From: Vibrio maritimus
GTDB lineage: Bacteria > Pseudomonadota > Gammaproteobacteria > Enterobacterales > Vibrionaceae
Assembly: GCA_000755425.1 (NCBI GenBank)
Contig: BBMT01000004.1
Span: forward strand, 248,001 to 312,000
Length of the DNA stretch: 64,000 bases
Direction of reading: 5' to 3'
Shown here: positions 50,374 through 60,164 of the stretch, in pieces
Numbering within the stretch: the first letter of the stretch is position 1
Layout: the number at the start of each line of letters is the position of its first letter
Program-made: the position numbers and the translations under genes
The notes under the pieces: model-generated
The model's database searches: none
Told to the model about the DNA's origin: nothing
Seen by the model: only the letters and a program-made list of their open reading frames with translations

Positions 50374-51054
50374 TTAAATACCGAGCTCGTCGAGCAAATC
50401 TTGGCTGTTGTCGACAGCTTCAGATTTTGACGCGTCTTTCTCCGCTTGTTTGGAGCGCGCTTGTTCAATAATAGTGTCAGGGCATTCGTCTGGCTGGACT
50501 TCAAACTCTTCCATTTGGATGAATTCGGTTTTATCCATTGCAAACTCAAGATAGAAAATGTTGTTGTTTTCAGTGGAGAACGTCACGCGGCGCGCTTGAG
50601 GGCGCTCTAGGTTAGTGTCGACCGACAAAACGACCTGCTTGTTGATAGACAACATTTTCGGTTGGTTTTGAGTAATGTTGGTTTGTAGCTCTTTACGTAC
50701 TTTGTTGGTGAAGTCACCGACGAGTTGGTTCATCAGCTCGCCCAGCACGTCGCCCACTTCGTCTGAGTTATGGTGAATCGCTAGCTCTTCTTCAGGCATG
50801 CCCATGTTGCGCATGTAGTTGGTATAAAGCTCAAGTGCTGCTTTAGAGGTAAAGTTAATCACCACCAGTCCAGAAAATCCGCCATCGAATAAAACAAAGC
50901 AGCCGTAGTCAGGCTTTAATGTGGTTTTTGTTATCTTCTGTACCATTGCTGAATAGGTGACACTTGATTGTGTCGCAGAGGTAAGGACGGTAGAGACCGA
51001 CTGACAGAGTTTAAGCAGAATATCTTCTGTAGTGATTACTTTTGTTTTTTTCAT
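50374..51054 (-). CDS. DUF3334 (CheX-like) protein
   Basis: A 226-residue cytoplasmic protein with a central segment HHNSDEVGDVLGELMNQLVGDFTNKV that resembles the E-x2-N active-site helix of the CheC/CheX/FliY phosphatases of chemotaxis. The C-terminus is acidic and low in complexity (SKQAEKDASKSEAVDNSQDLLDELGI). No chemotaxis genes are nearby. I am fairly sure of the family and unsure of the activity. The gene is intact and divergent from the YdiJ gene. Confidence 0.78.
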   Translation of the reverse strand: MKKTKVITTEDILLKLCQSVSTVLTSATQSSVTYSAMVQKITKTTLKPDYGCFVLFDGGFSGLVVINFTSKAALELYTNYMRNMGMPEEELAIHHNSDEVGDVLGELMNQLVGDFTNKVRKELQTNITQNQPKMLSINKQVVLSVDTNLERPQARRVTFSTENNNIFYLEFAMDKTEFIQMEEFEVQPDECPDTIIEQARSKQAEKDASKSEAVDNSQDLLDELGI

Positions 51055-51325
51055 TGCGAACCGCTTGATCTAATGATGTCTTCCATAGGTTTAGGAGTGT
51101 GTCACGAAGCTTACTCGTTGAAAAGGCATAAAACAGAGGTGTTATCCGCGAGTTTCCGATTTGATCACATTTTTAATTGTTGTAAAGTGGCGGGATAAGT
51201 AAAATCGATGTGCTTTCAGCGACGTATATAACGTTAGCCGTGACGTCTCTATGTACGCGTAAGAGCATTCATACAATTTACTCCTTTGCTGAGTGGATCA
51301 GCAGACTTAAGGGGCAGGAAGCTAA

Positions 51326-54300
51326 ATGTTACCAAGATTACATACTCAAACCGATATTCATCCACTGTGCAGGTGTTTCTTCAGCAGCTAGAAGCGAATG
51401 GCTTTGGCGGCGATATTGAAACTCAGTACTCCAGCCGTTTGGCGGTCGCGACCGACAACAGTGTCTATCAGAAACTGCCGCAAGCCGTTGTGCATCCAAG
51501 AACAACTCAAGATGTTCAATTGATTGGTGAGCTTGCTAGCCAAGACAAATTCAGCTCTGTGACGTTTTCCCCGCGTGGTGGTGGTACTGGTACCAACGGT
51601 CAATCTCTGACTTCTGGCGTGGTAGTGGATTTGTCCCGCCATATGAATAAAGTGCTGGAGATCAATGAAGATGAAGGTTGGGTTCGAGTACAAACCGGTA
51701 TTGTTAAAGACGCCTTAAATGACGCGGTTCGTCCACATGGGTATTTCTTTTCACCGGATCTCTCGACGAGTAATCGCGCCACTCTAGGTGGCATGGTTAA
51801 CACCGATGCATCGGGGCAGGGCTCTTTGAAGTACGGCAAGACCTCTGATCACGTGCTTTCTTTACAAGCAGTGTTTGCTGATGGCTCGCTGTTGGAAAGT
51901 GATGGCTCGGGTGCTGCCGTTCCATCGGGTAGCTTTGCTGAGCAAGCTCTCGCGGTATCCAAGAACGTTTGTCAGTCACAGCAAACCTTAATCGATGAAA
52001 AGTTTCCTCCGTTAAATCGCTTTCTAACAGGCTATGATCTGAAAAATGCTTATCAGCCAGATAGCGATGACTTTGACTTCACGCGTATTCTTTGTGGCGC
52101 CGAAGGTTCACTGGCTTTCATTACTGAAGCGAAGCTGAACTTAACACCGATTCCTAAGGCGCGAACCCTAATCAATGTAAAATACAATAGCTTTGATTCA
52201 GCGCTGCGTAACGCGCCGTTTATGGTTGAAGCTAACGCATTGTCCGTTGAAACCGTGGACTCAAGGGTACTCAATCTCGCTAAGCAAGATATTGTTTGGC
52301 ATACCGTCAGTGATTTGATCAGTGACGTGCCGGGCAAAGAGATGCAAGGCCTAAACATGGTCGAGTATGCAGGGCAAGATGAACAGGAAGTCGCTCGCGC
52401 AGTAAAAGCACTCACTGACAGCTTAGAAGAAAAACTAAAAACCGAGCAAGACGGCATTATTGGTTACCAAATTACCAATGATGTAGCGAGCATTGGGCGC
52501 ATCTATAACATGCGTAAGAAAGCCGTTGGCTTACTTGGCGCAGTGAAAGGCAGCGCTAAACCGATAGCTTTTGCTGAAGACACGTGTGTGCCGCCAGAGA
52601 ATTTAGCGGACTTTATCGCAGAGTTTCGAATCCTTCTGGATGGTCACAATCTAAATTACGGTATGTTTGGCCACGTCGATGCTGGTGTACTCCATGTAAG
52701 ACCTGCGCTAGACATGTGTGATCCGAATCAAGAAGCACTCATGCACCAGATCTCTGATGAAGTCGTCGCTTTGGTAGCGAAATACGGCGGTCTAATGTGG
52801 GGTGAACACGGCAAGGGCTTCCGCTCCGAGTACGGACCTGAGTTTTTTGGTGATGAGCTGTTTAACGAGCTGCGCCGAATTAAGTCTGCATGCGATCCTC
52901 TCAATAAAATGAACCCGGGTAAGATTTGTACCCCGTTGGGGAGCGAAGATGAGCTAGTAAAAGTATCCGACGTTAAACGCGGCACTTACGATCGTCAGAT
53001 TCCAATTGAAGTAAGAGATAGTTTTTCTCAAGCGATGGAATGTAACGGTAATGGCTTGTGTTTTAACTACGATACGGCGTCGCCAATGTGTCCGTCGATG
53101 AAGGTGACTGCAGATCGTCGTCATTCTCCAAAAGGGCGTGCGGGCTTGGTTCGTGAATGGTTGAGACAACTGTCTGAGCAGGGCTTTGATGTCATAGAGC
53201 TTGAAAATGTGACCAAGCAATCACCAAGTGCTAAAGGTTGATCGAAAAGTGGCGCAATACCTTCAACAAGCGCCACGAGTACGATTTCTCTCACGAAGTG
53301 TATGAGGCGATGAATGGTTGCTTGGCTTGTAAAGCGTGTGCGAGTCAATGTCCAATCAAAGTCGATGTACCAAGCTTTAGAGCTCGATTCCTAAACTTGT
53401 ATTACACGCGATACCAGCGCCCGGCGAAAGACTATTTGGTGGCGAACATTGAAACCATGTTGCCTTATATGGCGAAGGTGCCAAAAGTAGTGAATTTTGC
53501 GCTTAAACAGCCTTTGGTACAGAAGCTAACGGAAAAGTCGGTGGGCTATATTGATGCGCCACTGCTGTCAGTTCCAACCCTGAAATCGCGAATTAAGCAC
53601 CAGCCTGTTTTAGAGTTCAATTTAGAACAGCTTCAAGCGATTCCAACTGCGCAGCGTCAAGATTATGTGTGCATTGTTCAAGACCCGTTTACTAGCTTTT
53701 ATGATGCGCAAGTGGTGGAAGACTTCGCCAAGCTAATCCTAAAACTGGGTAAGAAGCCAGTGATGTTGCCGTTTAAACCTAATGGTAAAGCAACTCATAT
53801 TAAGGGCTTCTTGGCGCAATTTGCGAAGTCTGCCCAAAATACAGCGGACTTTCTTGCGGAGGTCGCAGCACTCGATATACCGTTGGTTGGCGTAGACCCG
53901 GCATTGGTGCTTTGTTACCGCGATGAATATACCGAGATCCTTGCGCAGGAGCGTGGTGATTTTGATGTACTTACAGTGCATGAGTGGTTAACCCCAATAC
54001 TCAAGGACGTTGAACCAAGCAGTGTGTTGATGAAGCAGACTGGTATCTGTTTGCGCACTGTACTGAAAAACCAAAATGCCAAATGCAGAAAAAGAGTGGG
54101 GCAATATTTTCCAGCACTTTGGAGGGCGCCTCACGACGGTTCCAGTTGGTTGCTGTGGTATGGCGGGCACGTTTGGTCATGAGTCGGATAAGTTGCAAAT
54201 GTCGAAAGATATTTATGGGCTCAGCTGGGCACCAAATTTGGATAAGCTTCCGACAGAGCGCTGCTTAGTAACAGGGTATTCTTGCCGAAGTCAGGTGAAG

Positions 54301-54360
54301 CGTTTTGAACAGGCGCCAACCAAGCATCCATTACAAGCTGTATTACAGTTACTCGATTAA
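51326..54360 (+). CDS. ydiJ: YdiJ-type FAD/FeS dehydrogenase (D-2-hydroxyglutarate dehydrogenase class), four frameshifts
   Basis: About 1012 residues after correction. N-terminal FAD-binding PCMH domain (PRGGGTGTNGQSL, STSNRATLGGMVNTDASGQGSLKYGKTSDHV), FAD-linked oxidase C-terminal domain (YGMFGHVDAGVLHVRP, GEHGKGFRSEYGPEFF), a four-cysteine ferredoxin site (CLACKACASQCPIK) and a CCG domain at the end (VPVGCCGMAGTFGHE). The order and sequence follow E. coli YdiJ. Breaks: near 51360 (TDIH/STVQ), 53238 (SAKG/LIEKW), 54043 (KQTG/YLFAHCTEK) and 54068 (EK/TKMPNAEKEW); each is one missing base. The ATG at 51326 has AGGAAG upstream. The YdiJ class oxidises D-2-hydroxyacids such as D-2-hydroxyglutarate, feeding electrons to the chain. 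Confidence 0.93.
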
Positions 54361-54365
54361 CAATA

Positions 54366-54396
54366 TAAAGCGTCTTATGAGACGCTTTTATTTTTC
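54366..54396 (+). terminator. Terminator of ydiJ
   Basis: AAAGCGTCT-tatg-AGACGCTTTT followed by ATTTTT. Confidence 0.88.
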
Positions 54397-54421
54397 TATC
54401 AAATTGATAAAGGAATCATCA

Positions 54422-54884
54422 GTGAAAGCGCTTGAGCTTAAAGTTCCACCGGTACTCGTGTTTTTGATTGTTGCCATTGCTATGTATTTAATCGCCACTT
54501 TCGACAATGGTTGGTTTTATACTTATATCCCTTTGAAGAGTATCTGGTCTATTGGGCTATTTATAATGAGTGGGTTTGTTGGGATTTCGGGTGTTATTGA
54601 GTTTCGGCGAGCAAGGACAACGGTTGATCCGACCAAGCCGGAAAAAGCTAGCTGCATAGTGGATAGTGGCATTTTCTCAAAGACTCGCAACCCAATGTAC
54701 GTAGCACTATTTTTATTGCTACTAAGTTGGGGTTTTTGGTTGGAAGATGGGCTTGCTCTGACGCTAAGCTGGCTTTTTATTCCTTACATGAATCGCTTTC
54801 AAATCTTGCCAGAAGAAAGAGCACTCGAAGCTGCATTTGGGGCCGTATATGGATTACAAAGCAAAAGTTCGTCGCTGGGTATAA
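54422..54884 (+). CDS. Isoprenylcysteine carboxyl methyltransferase-family membrane protein, frameshifted at the C-terminus
   Basis: A membrane protein of about 155 residues with four hydrophobic segments. Motifs of the ICMT/PEMT superfamily: FRRARTTVDPTKPEKAS...GIFSKTRNPMYVALFLLLLSWG and, after the helix, NRFQILPEERALEAAFG. The family ends in YKAKVRRWV, which here lies in another frame and stops at 54884. The join near 54850 needs either two more bases (TATAT extended to TATATAT-type) or one fewer, unlike the other breaks. Starts with GTG 54422, AAGGA eight bases upstream. The methyl acceptor is unknown. Confidence 0.78.
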
Positions 54885-54887
54885 AGT

Positions 54888-54906
54888 GTTAATGATAATT
54901 ATTTGC
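54888..54906. promoter_or_regulatory. Fur box
   Basis: GTTAATGATAATTATTTGC agrees with the 19-base Fur consensus GATAATGATAATCATTATC at 15 positions. It lies 60 bases before the ATG of the next gene. Confidence 0.65.
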
Positions 54907-54965
54907 ATCTGATGTCAATTTGCATTTAAATGTTCTCCACACCAACGCAAGTGGAGAGCAGACAT

Positions 54966-55436
54966 ATGAACATAGAAAGTTGTTGGAGCCGATTCCTGAA
55001 AGCTGAAGAGCTGGTCAATCAAGGTCATTGGCCGGAAGCCTACCATCTATTCGATGATGTTTTGAGTCATTTACCTTTTCATATTCATACGTCTCTTGAA
55101 GAAACTGGCGTTCGACCATGCCAATTTTCTTGTATGTTAACTGGGCTCTATGATTCTGCTATTTATCAGTCCATCATCCTCAATCAGATGGGGAGGCAAA
55201 AAAGGGCATTTGAGGTTCTGAATCAAGCTCATGCAACTTTCCAGTTTCTCTCTATAGAAGACGTTCAACTCGTGGCAGCAACGCGAGAGGTATTAGATAA
55301 ACACAGTGATGCTTTGCTTGAGCATATGGGTGTTTTTTGCTCTTCTCAGCGAAATGCGAGCTGGATGCTTGAATTTGAATATGTTCAACGCGCCCATCAC
55401 TACTTTGGTAATTTAAAGCGGCATCAGACCATGTGA
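54966..55436 (+). CDS. Hypothetical TPR-like protein, probably Fur-regulated
   Basis: A 156-residue cytoplasmic helical protein (MNIESCWSRFLKAEELVNQGHWPEAYHLFDDVL; later AIYQSIILNQMGRQKRAFEVLNQAHATF) whose helix pairs resemble tetratricopeptide repeats. It has five or six cysteines and a few histidines. ATG 54966 has GGAGAG upstream; the frame is open to 54930 but without a site. A Fur box lies in its promoter region, so it is likely induced when iron is scarce. I do not recognise it as a known iron gene. Terminator follows. Confidence 0.75.
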   Translation: MNIESCWSRFLKAEELVNQGHWPEAYHLFDDVLSHLPFHIHTSLEETGVRPCQFSCMLTGLYDSAIYQSIILNQMGRQKRAFEVLNQAHATFQFLSIEDVQLVAATREVLDKHSDALLEHMGVFCSSQRNASWMLEFEYVQRAHHYFGNLKRHQTM

Positions 55437-55525
55437 CAGAGAAGGTATGTGTGAACTAGTTGAAGCCGATACTAACAACGTCATTTGAGAAAAAACAAAG
55501 ATTGCGCAACCACTATAGTGCAGCA

Positions 55526-55560
55526 TAAAAAAGCCTGTTAATTGAACAGGGCTTTTTTTA
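55526..55560. terminator. Bidirectional terminator between the TPR-like and DUF3581 genes
   Basis: AAAAAAGCCTGTT-aattg-AACAGGGCTTTTTTT (one wobble) lies between convergent genes. Confidence 0.9.
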
Positions 55561-55564
55561 TCCG

Positions 55565-56284
55565 TTATGCAGAAATCGAATCTAAGAACTCACTCTTGCG
55601 TTCATTGAAACGTGCTACAAGATCGTCGACTGCGGCATTGTCGTAAGGCTTGAGACCGCTAGCGACCATGCGCTTTACACCTTTACCGACGACATTGCCG
55701 TCTTCTTTGAATGCAAAGTTAAGCGTGACGACACCACGTTTGCCTTCGACATCAAATGTTGCACCAGTGAATTCGACTTCTGGATGCTGAAGATCTAAGC
55801 GGTCAAACTCGACTTCCATGCTTTCGTAAATCACCAGAGGACGCTGACAGTTGATCATCATTTGCTCTTGTTCCATTAAAGGAACCATGATGTGAGGGAA
55901 GTTCATGCCAGAAAATTGTACATAGTTGGTCACGACATGTTCGATGAACGCTTGGTCATGGCTAACCTCACCTTGGTGAGTCATTTGCAAGTATTCCTTG
56001 CCCGCCGTATCAACCACAGCACTCTCGTGCTCGCCTTTTTCGACGACGTTTAGCGCAACACCATCACCTACCATACCTGAGAAACCAAAGCGCATCTTTT
56101 GGCTAATGCCTTCTTTTTGAAGTAGGACGGCGAATAGCAAATCGCCCGGTACACAAAAGCGCTTATTGTCTTCGTCATGAATAGGGTTGAAATCACCTGC
56201 GACTTTTTTAGCGAAATGGCTCGCTTGCTGACGGGTGAACTCAAATTGGTTTTCGCTTGTTGATACGTAAGGTGTTAGAAACAT
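55565..56284 (-). CDS. DUF3581 family protein (hot-dog/MaoC-like)
   Basis: A 239-residue protein. Its N-terminal FARKVAGDFNPIHDED-type motif (HFAKKVAGDFNPIHDEDNKRFCVPGDLLFAVLL) has the Asp and His of R-specific enoyl-CoA hydratases of the MaoC family. The rest appears to be a second hot-dog unit. DUF3581 proteins are common in Vibrio and Shewanella, with no proven activity. Acyl-CoA or acyl-ACP binding is inferred. The gene is intact and monocistronic. Confidence 0.83.
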   Translation of the reverse strand: MFLTPYVSTSENQFEFTRQQASHFAKKVAGDFNPIHDEDNKRFCVPGDLLFAVLLQKEGISQKMRFGFSGMVGDGVALNVVEKGEHESAVVDTAGKEYLQMTHQGEVSHDQAFIEHVVTNYVQFSGMNFPHIMVPLMEQEQMMINCQRPLVIYESMEVEFDRLDLQHPEVEFTGATFDVEGKRGVVTLNFAFKEDGNVVGKGVKRMVASGLKPYDNAAVDDLVARFNERKSEFLDSISA

Positions 56285-56440
56285 AATTCTCTTAGGATTA
56301 ACTCAATTGCTGGCGATTATATATTAAGAAATCGTTTAACTGGTTCATCCAGTGTAGATTTTACTTAGAATTGTCGGTTTGACGTTTGTGCTTTGAGGCG
56401 CAGTCCTCAAATTTTGATATTTTGAATGTCAGTAATGTAA

Positions 56441-56461
56441 GGAGGCGAGAGTTACGCCTCC
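56441..56461 (-). terminator. Possible weak terminator of the MFS gene
   Basis: GGAGGCG-agagtta-CGCCTCC forms a seven-pair stem just past the stop of the MFS gene. The T run behind it on the minus strand is poor (TTACATT). Confidence 0.45.
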
Positions 56462-56483
56462 ATGGTGCTCGTAGTTTGTGGGG

Positions 56484-57688
56484 TTAGGCTGAAGCTGCTT
56501 CAGAAGCGTTAGGCTTGGAAATCATAACCAGAGCGGCAATACACATAAGAGCGACAATAATACCGCCCAATGAAAGCGTAAACACAGAGGCATAACCGAA
56601 CTTGTCAATTGACATGCCTGCTAGCATTGCCCCAACGCCAAAGCCTCCAGCCATACATAGCATTAATAGACCTTGAGTAAGGGCCGGTGAATTAGGACTC
56701 AGTCTGCCTGCAATTGCTGGAATGATCATGTCATTCCAAGACATCGCCTGCATAAGTACAACGAGCAAGGCGATTGGCAAGATAGCATTCACATCATGCC
56801 CTGCCGTTAACCAGAACAACGAACCAACGACCAAGTAGACCGCTTGTGCAGCGTACCAAACCATAAATGGTCCACTTTTTGCATCCAACGCCCAGCGGAT
56901 TCGAGCATGAAAATGCTAATAACGGCTGACACAGCCATACCAAGAGCAGAGTTACCAATCTCCACATGGTACACCTCTTTAATAAGCAGTGGACCGAGTT
57001 CCATGAGGTTGGAGGAGAGGAACATGGAGAAAAACACGGCAAGCAAAAATAGGAACCAAGGTAATGCTTTTTTAGTTGCAATTGGTTTGTGCTCTTGTAT
57101 CTCGCCTGATGGGGCATCTTGCTGACCGGCTTCAACGGCTGGTGGCGGTGCGATAGTTACCATAACGAGGACGACAAATACGAGACCCATCAAAATCAGT
57201 AGTTGATTCGTGCTGCTAACAGCCATCCAGTCAGCGAGTGCGACAAGAAGCCCGGTCACAACGATACCGAAAAATTGACATTGATAGAGACTTGCTAGCC
57301 CGCGGCCTTCCTCTTGTAGATTTTTGCTCGAGGCAATGACAAAGGTAGGGTTAAGCACCAGTAAAGCGACGCTACCCACGCCAATTAACGCACCGACAAT
57401 CCAATAAATGGTGGTTGAGGTCTGAGCAAAGTAGAGAGTCAAAAGTGCAATAAAATGGGTGAGTAGGGCAAGGCGCTGCAGTATCTGATGGCAAGAATAT
57501 TTGTCAGCCAGTCCGCCAATGAGCGGTGCTAACAATCCCGCGCCGCCAATCAAAGCCATTACTTGGCCAAGCAAAGCACCACTTGCGGTTCTTTCAATGA
57601 TGATAGGATTGAGCAAAATTGCGATGCCTACCCATTGGACAATCCCAAGTGAAGCTTGGGCAAAATGCCATAAACGAACACCCTTCAT
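56484..57688 (-). CDS. MFS transporter, frameshifted
   Basis: An inner-membrane transporter with 12 expected helices in about 401 residues. The N-terminal half begins MKGVRLWHFAQASLGIVQWVGIAILLNPIII, with the loop GGLADKYSCHQILQRLALL in the usual MFS place between helices 2 and 3. The frame breaks near 56898 in the second half: MLE/SRWALDAKSGPFMVWYAAQAV is restored by one C in AATCCGC. The C-terminal half has GAMLAGMSIDKFGYASVFTLSLG. The substrate cannot be predicted. It could be a sugar, drug or metabolite exporter. Confidence 0.83.
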
Positions 57689-57966
57689 AAGTTGTGACCT
57701 TCTACTAATAATTTACTCATGAATTTTCAAGTATCCGCCTGAAGATACAAGTAACATACTCTGAGTTACCCTCTCACATTTGAAGAGGTGTTACCTTGAA
57801 GGATTAAAAATTCGAACTAGAACAACTGTAGACAGCAACTGAGCCACAATAACCATATGATCTGTTGCATATTTTACAGCTTCATCTAACTTTATTAGAC
57901 ACGTGAGCTAATTTCCCTTCGTGTAGAATGCACGGTAGAGAAAGAGGTGAATTAAGGAGAGTTCCT

Positions 57967-58331
57967 ATGAAAGGTGGAAATCTAATCCGTTATTTTGCGT
58001 TGGCGGCAATAGTGTCAGCAGCGCTTTTGGGGTGCGCAAAATCCGAACCCGAGCCTGTAGGCATGGCGAATCCTGCCGCGGTGTATTGTGAAAAACATGG
58101 TGTCTACGATCTAGAAACAGGTATGTGTACTTTAAAATCGGGTGAAAAAGTGGATGCATGGGAGTATTTTCGTGCTCATCACCAGCAAGACCCAGATAGC
58201 GCTGCACGTTTTTGTGAAGCGATGGGTGGTGGCTATATCGAAGACAAAAAGCAATGCGCCTTCCAGATGGCAAAGTTATGGATGCAGAAGAGTACTTTCG
58301 TGACCATCAAATGAGTGGTGCTGGTGGATAA
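57967..58331 (+). CDS. DUF333-repeat lipoprotein, frameshifted
   Basis: A small lipoprotein: signal and lipobox AIVSAALLGC with the lipid cysteine near residue 23. Two DUF333 repeats follow (MANPAAVYCEKHGVYDLETGMCTLKSGEKVDAWEYFRAHH; ARFCEAMGGGYIEDKKQCAF-PDGKVMDAEEYFRDHQ), each with a Cys pair. The frame breaks near 58268 (one C missing in CTTCCAGATGG), and the true stop is 58331. The corrected length is 121 residues. ATG 57967 has AAGGAG upstream. Such proteins are often called putative hemolysin on weak grounds. The stop overlaps the start of the next gene. Confidence 0.83.
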
Positions 58332-59556
58332 GATTAACAATCAACCTCCAGCTCCTCGTCGCTACCTAAGCCGTCAAGCTTTACTGGGCGTTAGTGTCTT
58401 TTTCACGTTAAACATGACCGGTTGTACTAACCCTATTATTGAACAGGAACCAGAGATGTATACCACCTCTGGTTCGCTAGCCCCTTATTCTCAATCCGAC
58501 TTCAACCAATACATAGAACAAACCACTCAATGGCTCGATGAAACCCGTGTCTTTCATGGCGCTGGGTATGATGCGGAGATGAAAGCAGTAAGTCCATACC
58601 GACTGAAACCGAGCCACCCCAATGGGCAGGGGGTGTTATTGGTACATGGGTTAGGTGATTCGCCGTACTCATTTATTGATATTGCGCCTGTCCTAGCTGA
58701 ACAAGGTTATTTAGTACACGTTATGTTGCTGCCTGGTCATGGTTCTAGGCCAGCAGATCTAATGCTACCCAAGGAGAATGACTGGCAGGAAGCTGTAGCA
58801 AATCAAGTTACGCTGTTAAAGCGCGATGTTGAGGAAGTTTGGTTAGCGGGGTTTTCTACCGGAACGAATTTGGTGACTTCTTATGCTGCTCAAAATCCAG
58901 AAGCGGTCAATGGATTGGTTTTGTTTTCACCTGCCTTTAGTCCTGATGATGTCATCGTACGTTTTGCTGGAACAGCAAGTGTCTTTGTTGACTGGGTGAA
59001 CGTCGCAAAGGAACAAAACTATACTCGCTATGATTCACTTGCTATGCATGGCGCTGCGCTCTATTACCAAACGACGACTCAGGTGAAGCAGGATCTGCAG
59101 CAATACCAGCTGGAAGTACCTGCCTTGTTGATGGTGACAGAAAACGATGAGTTGATTGATACTGAAGCCGTTTATTCGCTGTTTAGAACCGAGTTCGTCA
59201 ACCCAAACAGCCGTCTGGTGTGGTATGGCGAAAAGTCTTATCCCGATGCCCGTGTTATTAAACGTAGTATGGATCTACCGAAGCAAAGTATCGAAAGTGG
59301 TTCTCACATTTCAGTACTCTTTCGCGAAGACAACCCGCTGTATGGCGAAAGAGGATTAATGCGACAGTGTGGGGGAGCGCAGGAAGGAGAAGTCTATACG
59401 GTAGATTGTGTTGGTATGCCGACATTAACCTATACCGCTTGGGGGCTACTCAAAGAGGATCGCATTAGTGCTCGTCTAAGCTGGAATCCTTATTTCGATA
59501 CAATGATGGAAAGAGTGATTAAGTTTATGAAAACGGCAAATCAAAATTCAGAATAG
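58315..59556 (+). CDS. Alpha/beta-hydrolase lipoprotein
   Basis: A secreted hydrolase of about 413 residues. A signal-like segment (LLGVSVFFTLNMTGC) ends in a lipobox-like TGC near residue 36, so it is probably attached to a membrane. The hydrolase core has LLVHGLGDSPYSF (oxyanion HG), the nucleophile elbow G-F-S-T-G (VWLAGFSTGTNLV), an Asp in VPALLMVTENDELID and a His in ESGSHISVLF. This pattern suggests a carboxylesterase or monoglyceride lipase. Start is GTG 58315 or GTG 58324; neither has a good ribosome binding site, consistent with coupling to the overlapping DUF333 gene. The substrate is unknown. Confidence 0.8.
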   Translation: MVLVDKINNQPPAPRRYLSRQALLGVSVFFTLNMTGCTNPIIEQEPEMYTTSGSLAPYSQSDFNQYIEQTTQWLDETRVFHGAGYDAEMKAVSPYRLKPSHPNGQGVLLVHGLGDSPYSFIDIAPVLAEQGYLVHVMLLPGHGSRPADLMLPKENDWQEAVANQVTLLKRDVEEVWLAGFSTGTNLVTSYAAQNPEAVNGLVLFSPAFSPDDVIVRFAGTASVFVDWVNVAKEQNYTRYDSLAMHGAALYYQTTTQVKQDLQQYQLEVPALLMVTENDELIDTEAVYSLFRTEFVNPNSRLVWYGEKSYPDARVIKRSMDLPKQSIESGSHISVLFREDNPLYGERGLMRQCGGAQEGEVYTVDCVGMPTLTYTAWGLLKEDRISARLSWNPYFDTMMERVIKFMKTANQNSE

Positions 59557-59828
59557 ACGGAACACATAAGTCGTTGATTGTTTTATAAAGGCAATGCTGA
59601 ATGTCTTTATTAACTAGTACGCTGTATTGATCTGCTTCAAAATATTCATTGGTAAACCGAATTTAATAACAGAACAATCAACTTTTTTGTTAGCGGCTTC
59701 TCAAATTATATCCTATAGTGATGACATGTACGGTAACTTATAGATAATACACTTAGTTGATTCGATAATGTCTTGTTTTAAATTAATAACAAGACTTGAT
59801 AAGTCGAGTATTGTAAGTAGGTAAACAA

Positions 59829-59903
59829 ATGAATAAGTTAATTAAAATTAGTAGCTGGTTTACACTAGACTACAAAATCGCTTTCTTCTTCCCTTCGAGA
59901 TAA
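59829..59903 (+). CDS. tnaC: Tryptophanase leader peptide TnaC
   Basis: A 24-codon frame 262 bases before tnaA. It has the arrangement W10-F-T-L-D14-Y-K-I...P22, which aligns with the W12, D16 and P24 residues essential for tryptophan-dependent ribosome stalling in E. coli TnaC (same 12-residue W-to-P distance). The C-terminus AFFFPSR places two residues after the proline, as I recall for the Proteus peptide ending FFFPKK. Stop is UAA. In the known mechanism, stalling blocks Rho access and lets RNA polymerase proceed into tnaA. Confidence 0.85.
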   Translation: MNKLIKISSWFTLDYKIAFFFPSR

Positions 59904-60164
59904 CTCTCTCGCACATCCAGTGCGTCTAACTGACAGCAACATGCTGACTGCAACACTAGGTATAGCCGTTTCAGTGATCCTATCAAATCATTGTTGGTTC
60001 GTGTTGGATAGTCGTAGCTTGTGCTAGCAGCACCATAAAATAAAACAATCAAAATCAATCGTATCTGGATATATTCCTAGATAGGGTTATCTGTAATTAA
60101 AATTTATCTCAGTCGAGTTTCTAAATAAATGGCTTGAAGATAAAAGTATATAGGGTAATTAATA
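59904..60164 (+). promoter_or_regulatory. tnaC-tnaA leader with expected Rho-dependent attenuation region
   Basis: 261 bases of poorly structured sequence, C-rich and G-poor directly after tnaC (ACTCTCTCGCACATCC), as expected of a boxA/rut site, and AT-rich nearer tnaA. No intrinsic terminator is seen. The assignment rests on the TnaC context. Confidence 0.6.

Noticed and set aside
59557..59828. CRP site upstream of tnaC
   Set aside because: CRP control of tna is known in E. coli, but I found no convincing TGTGA-N6-TCACA here. The nearest candidate (GTGATGACATGTAC near 59718) is too poor to list.
59870..60058. Minus-strand open frame of 62 codons over the tnaC-tnaA leader
   Set aside because: Antisense to the leader, with no recognisable start signal. 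The TnaC reading explains the region.
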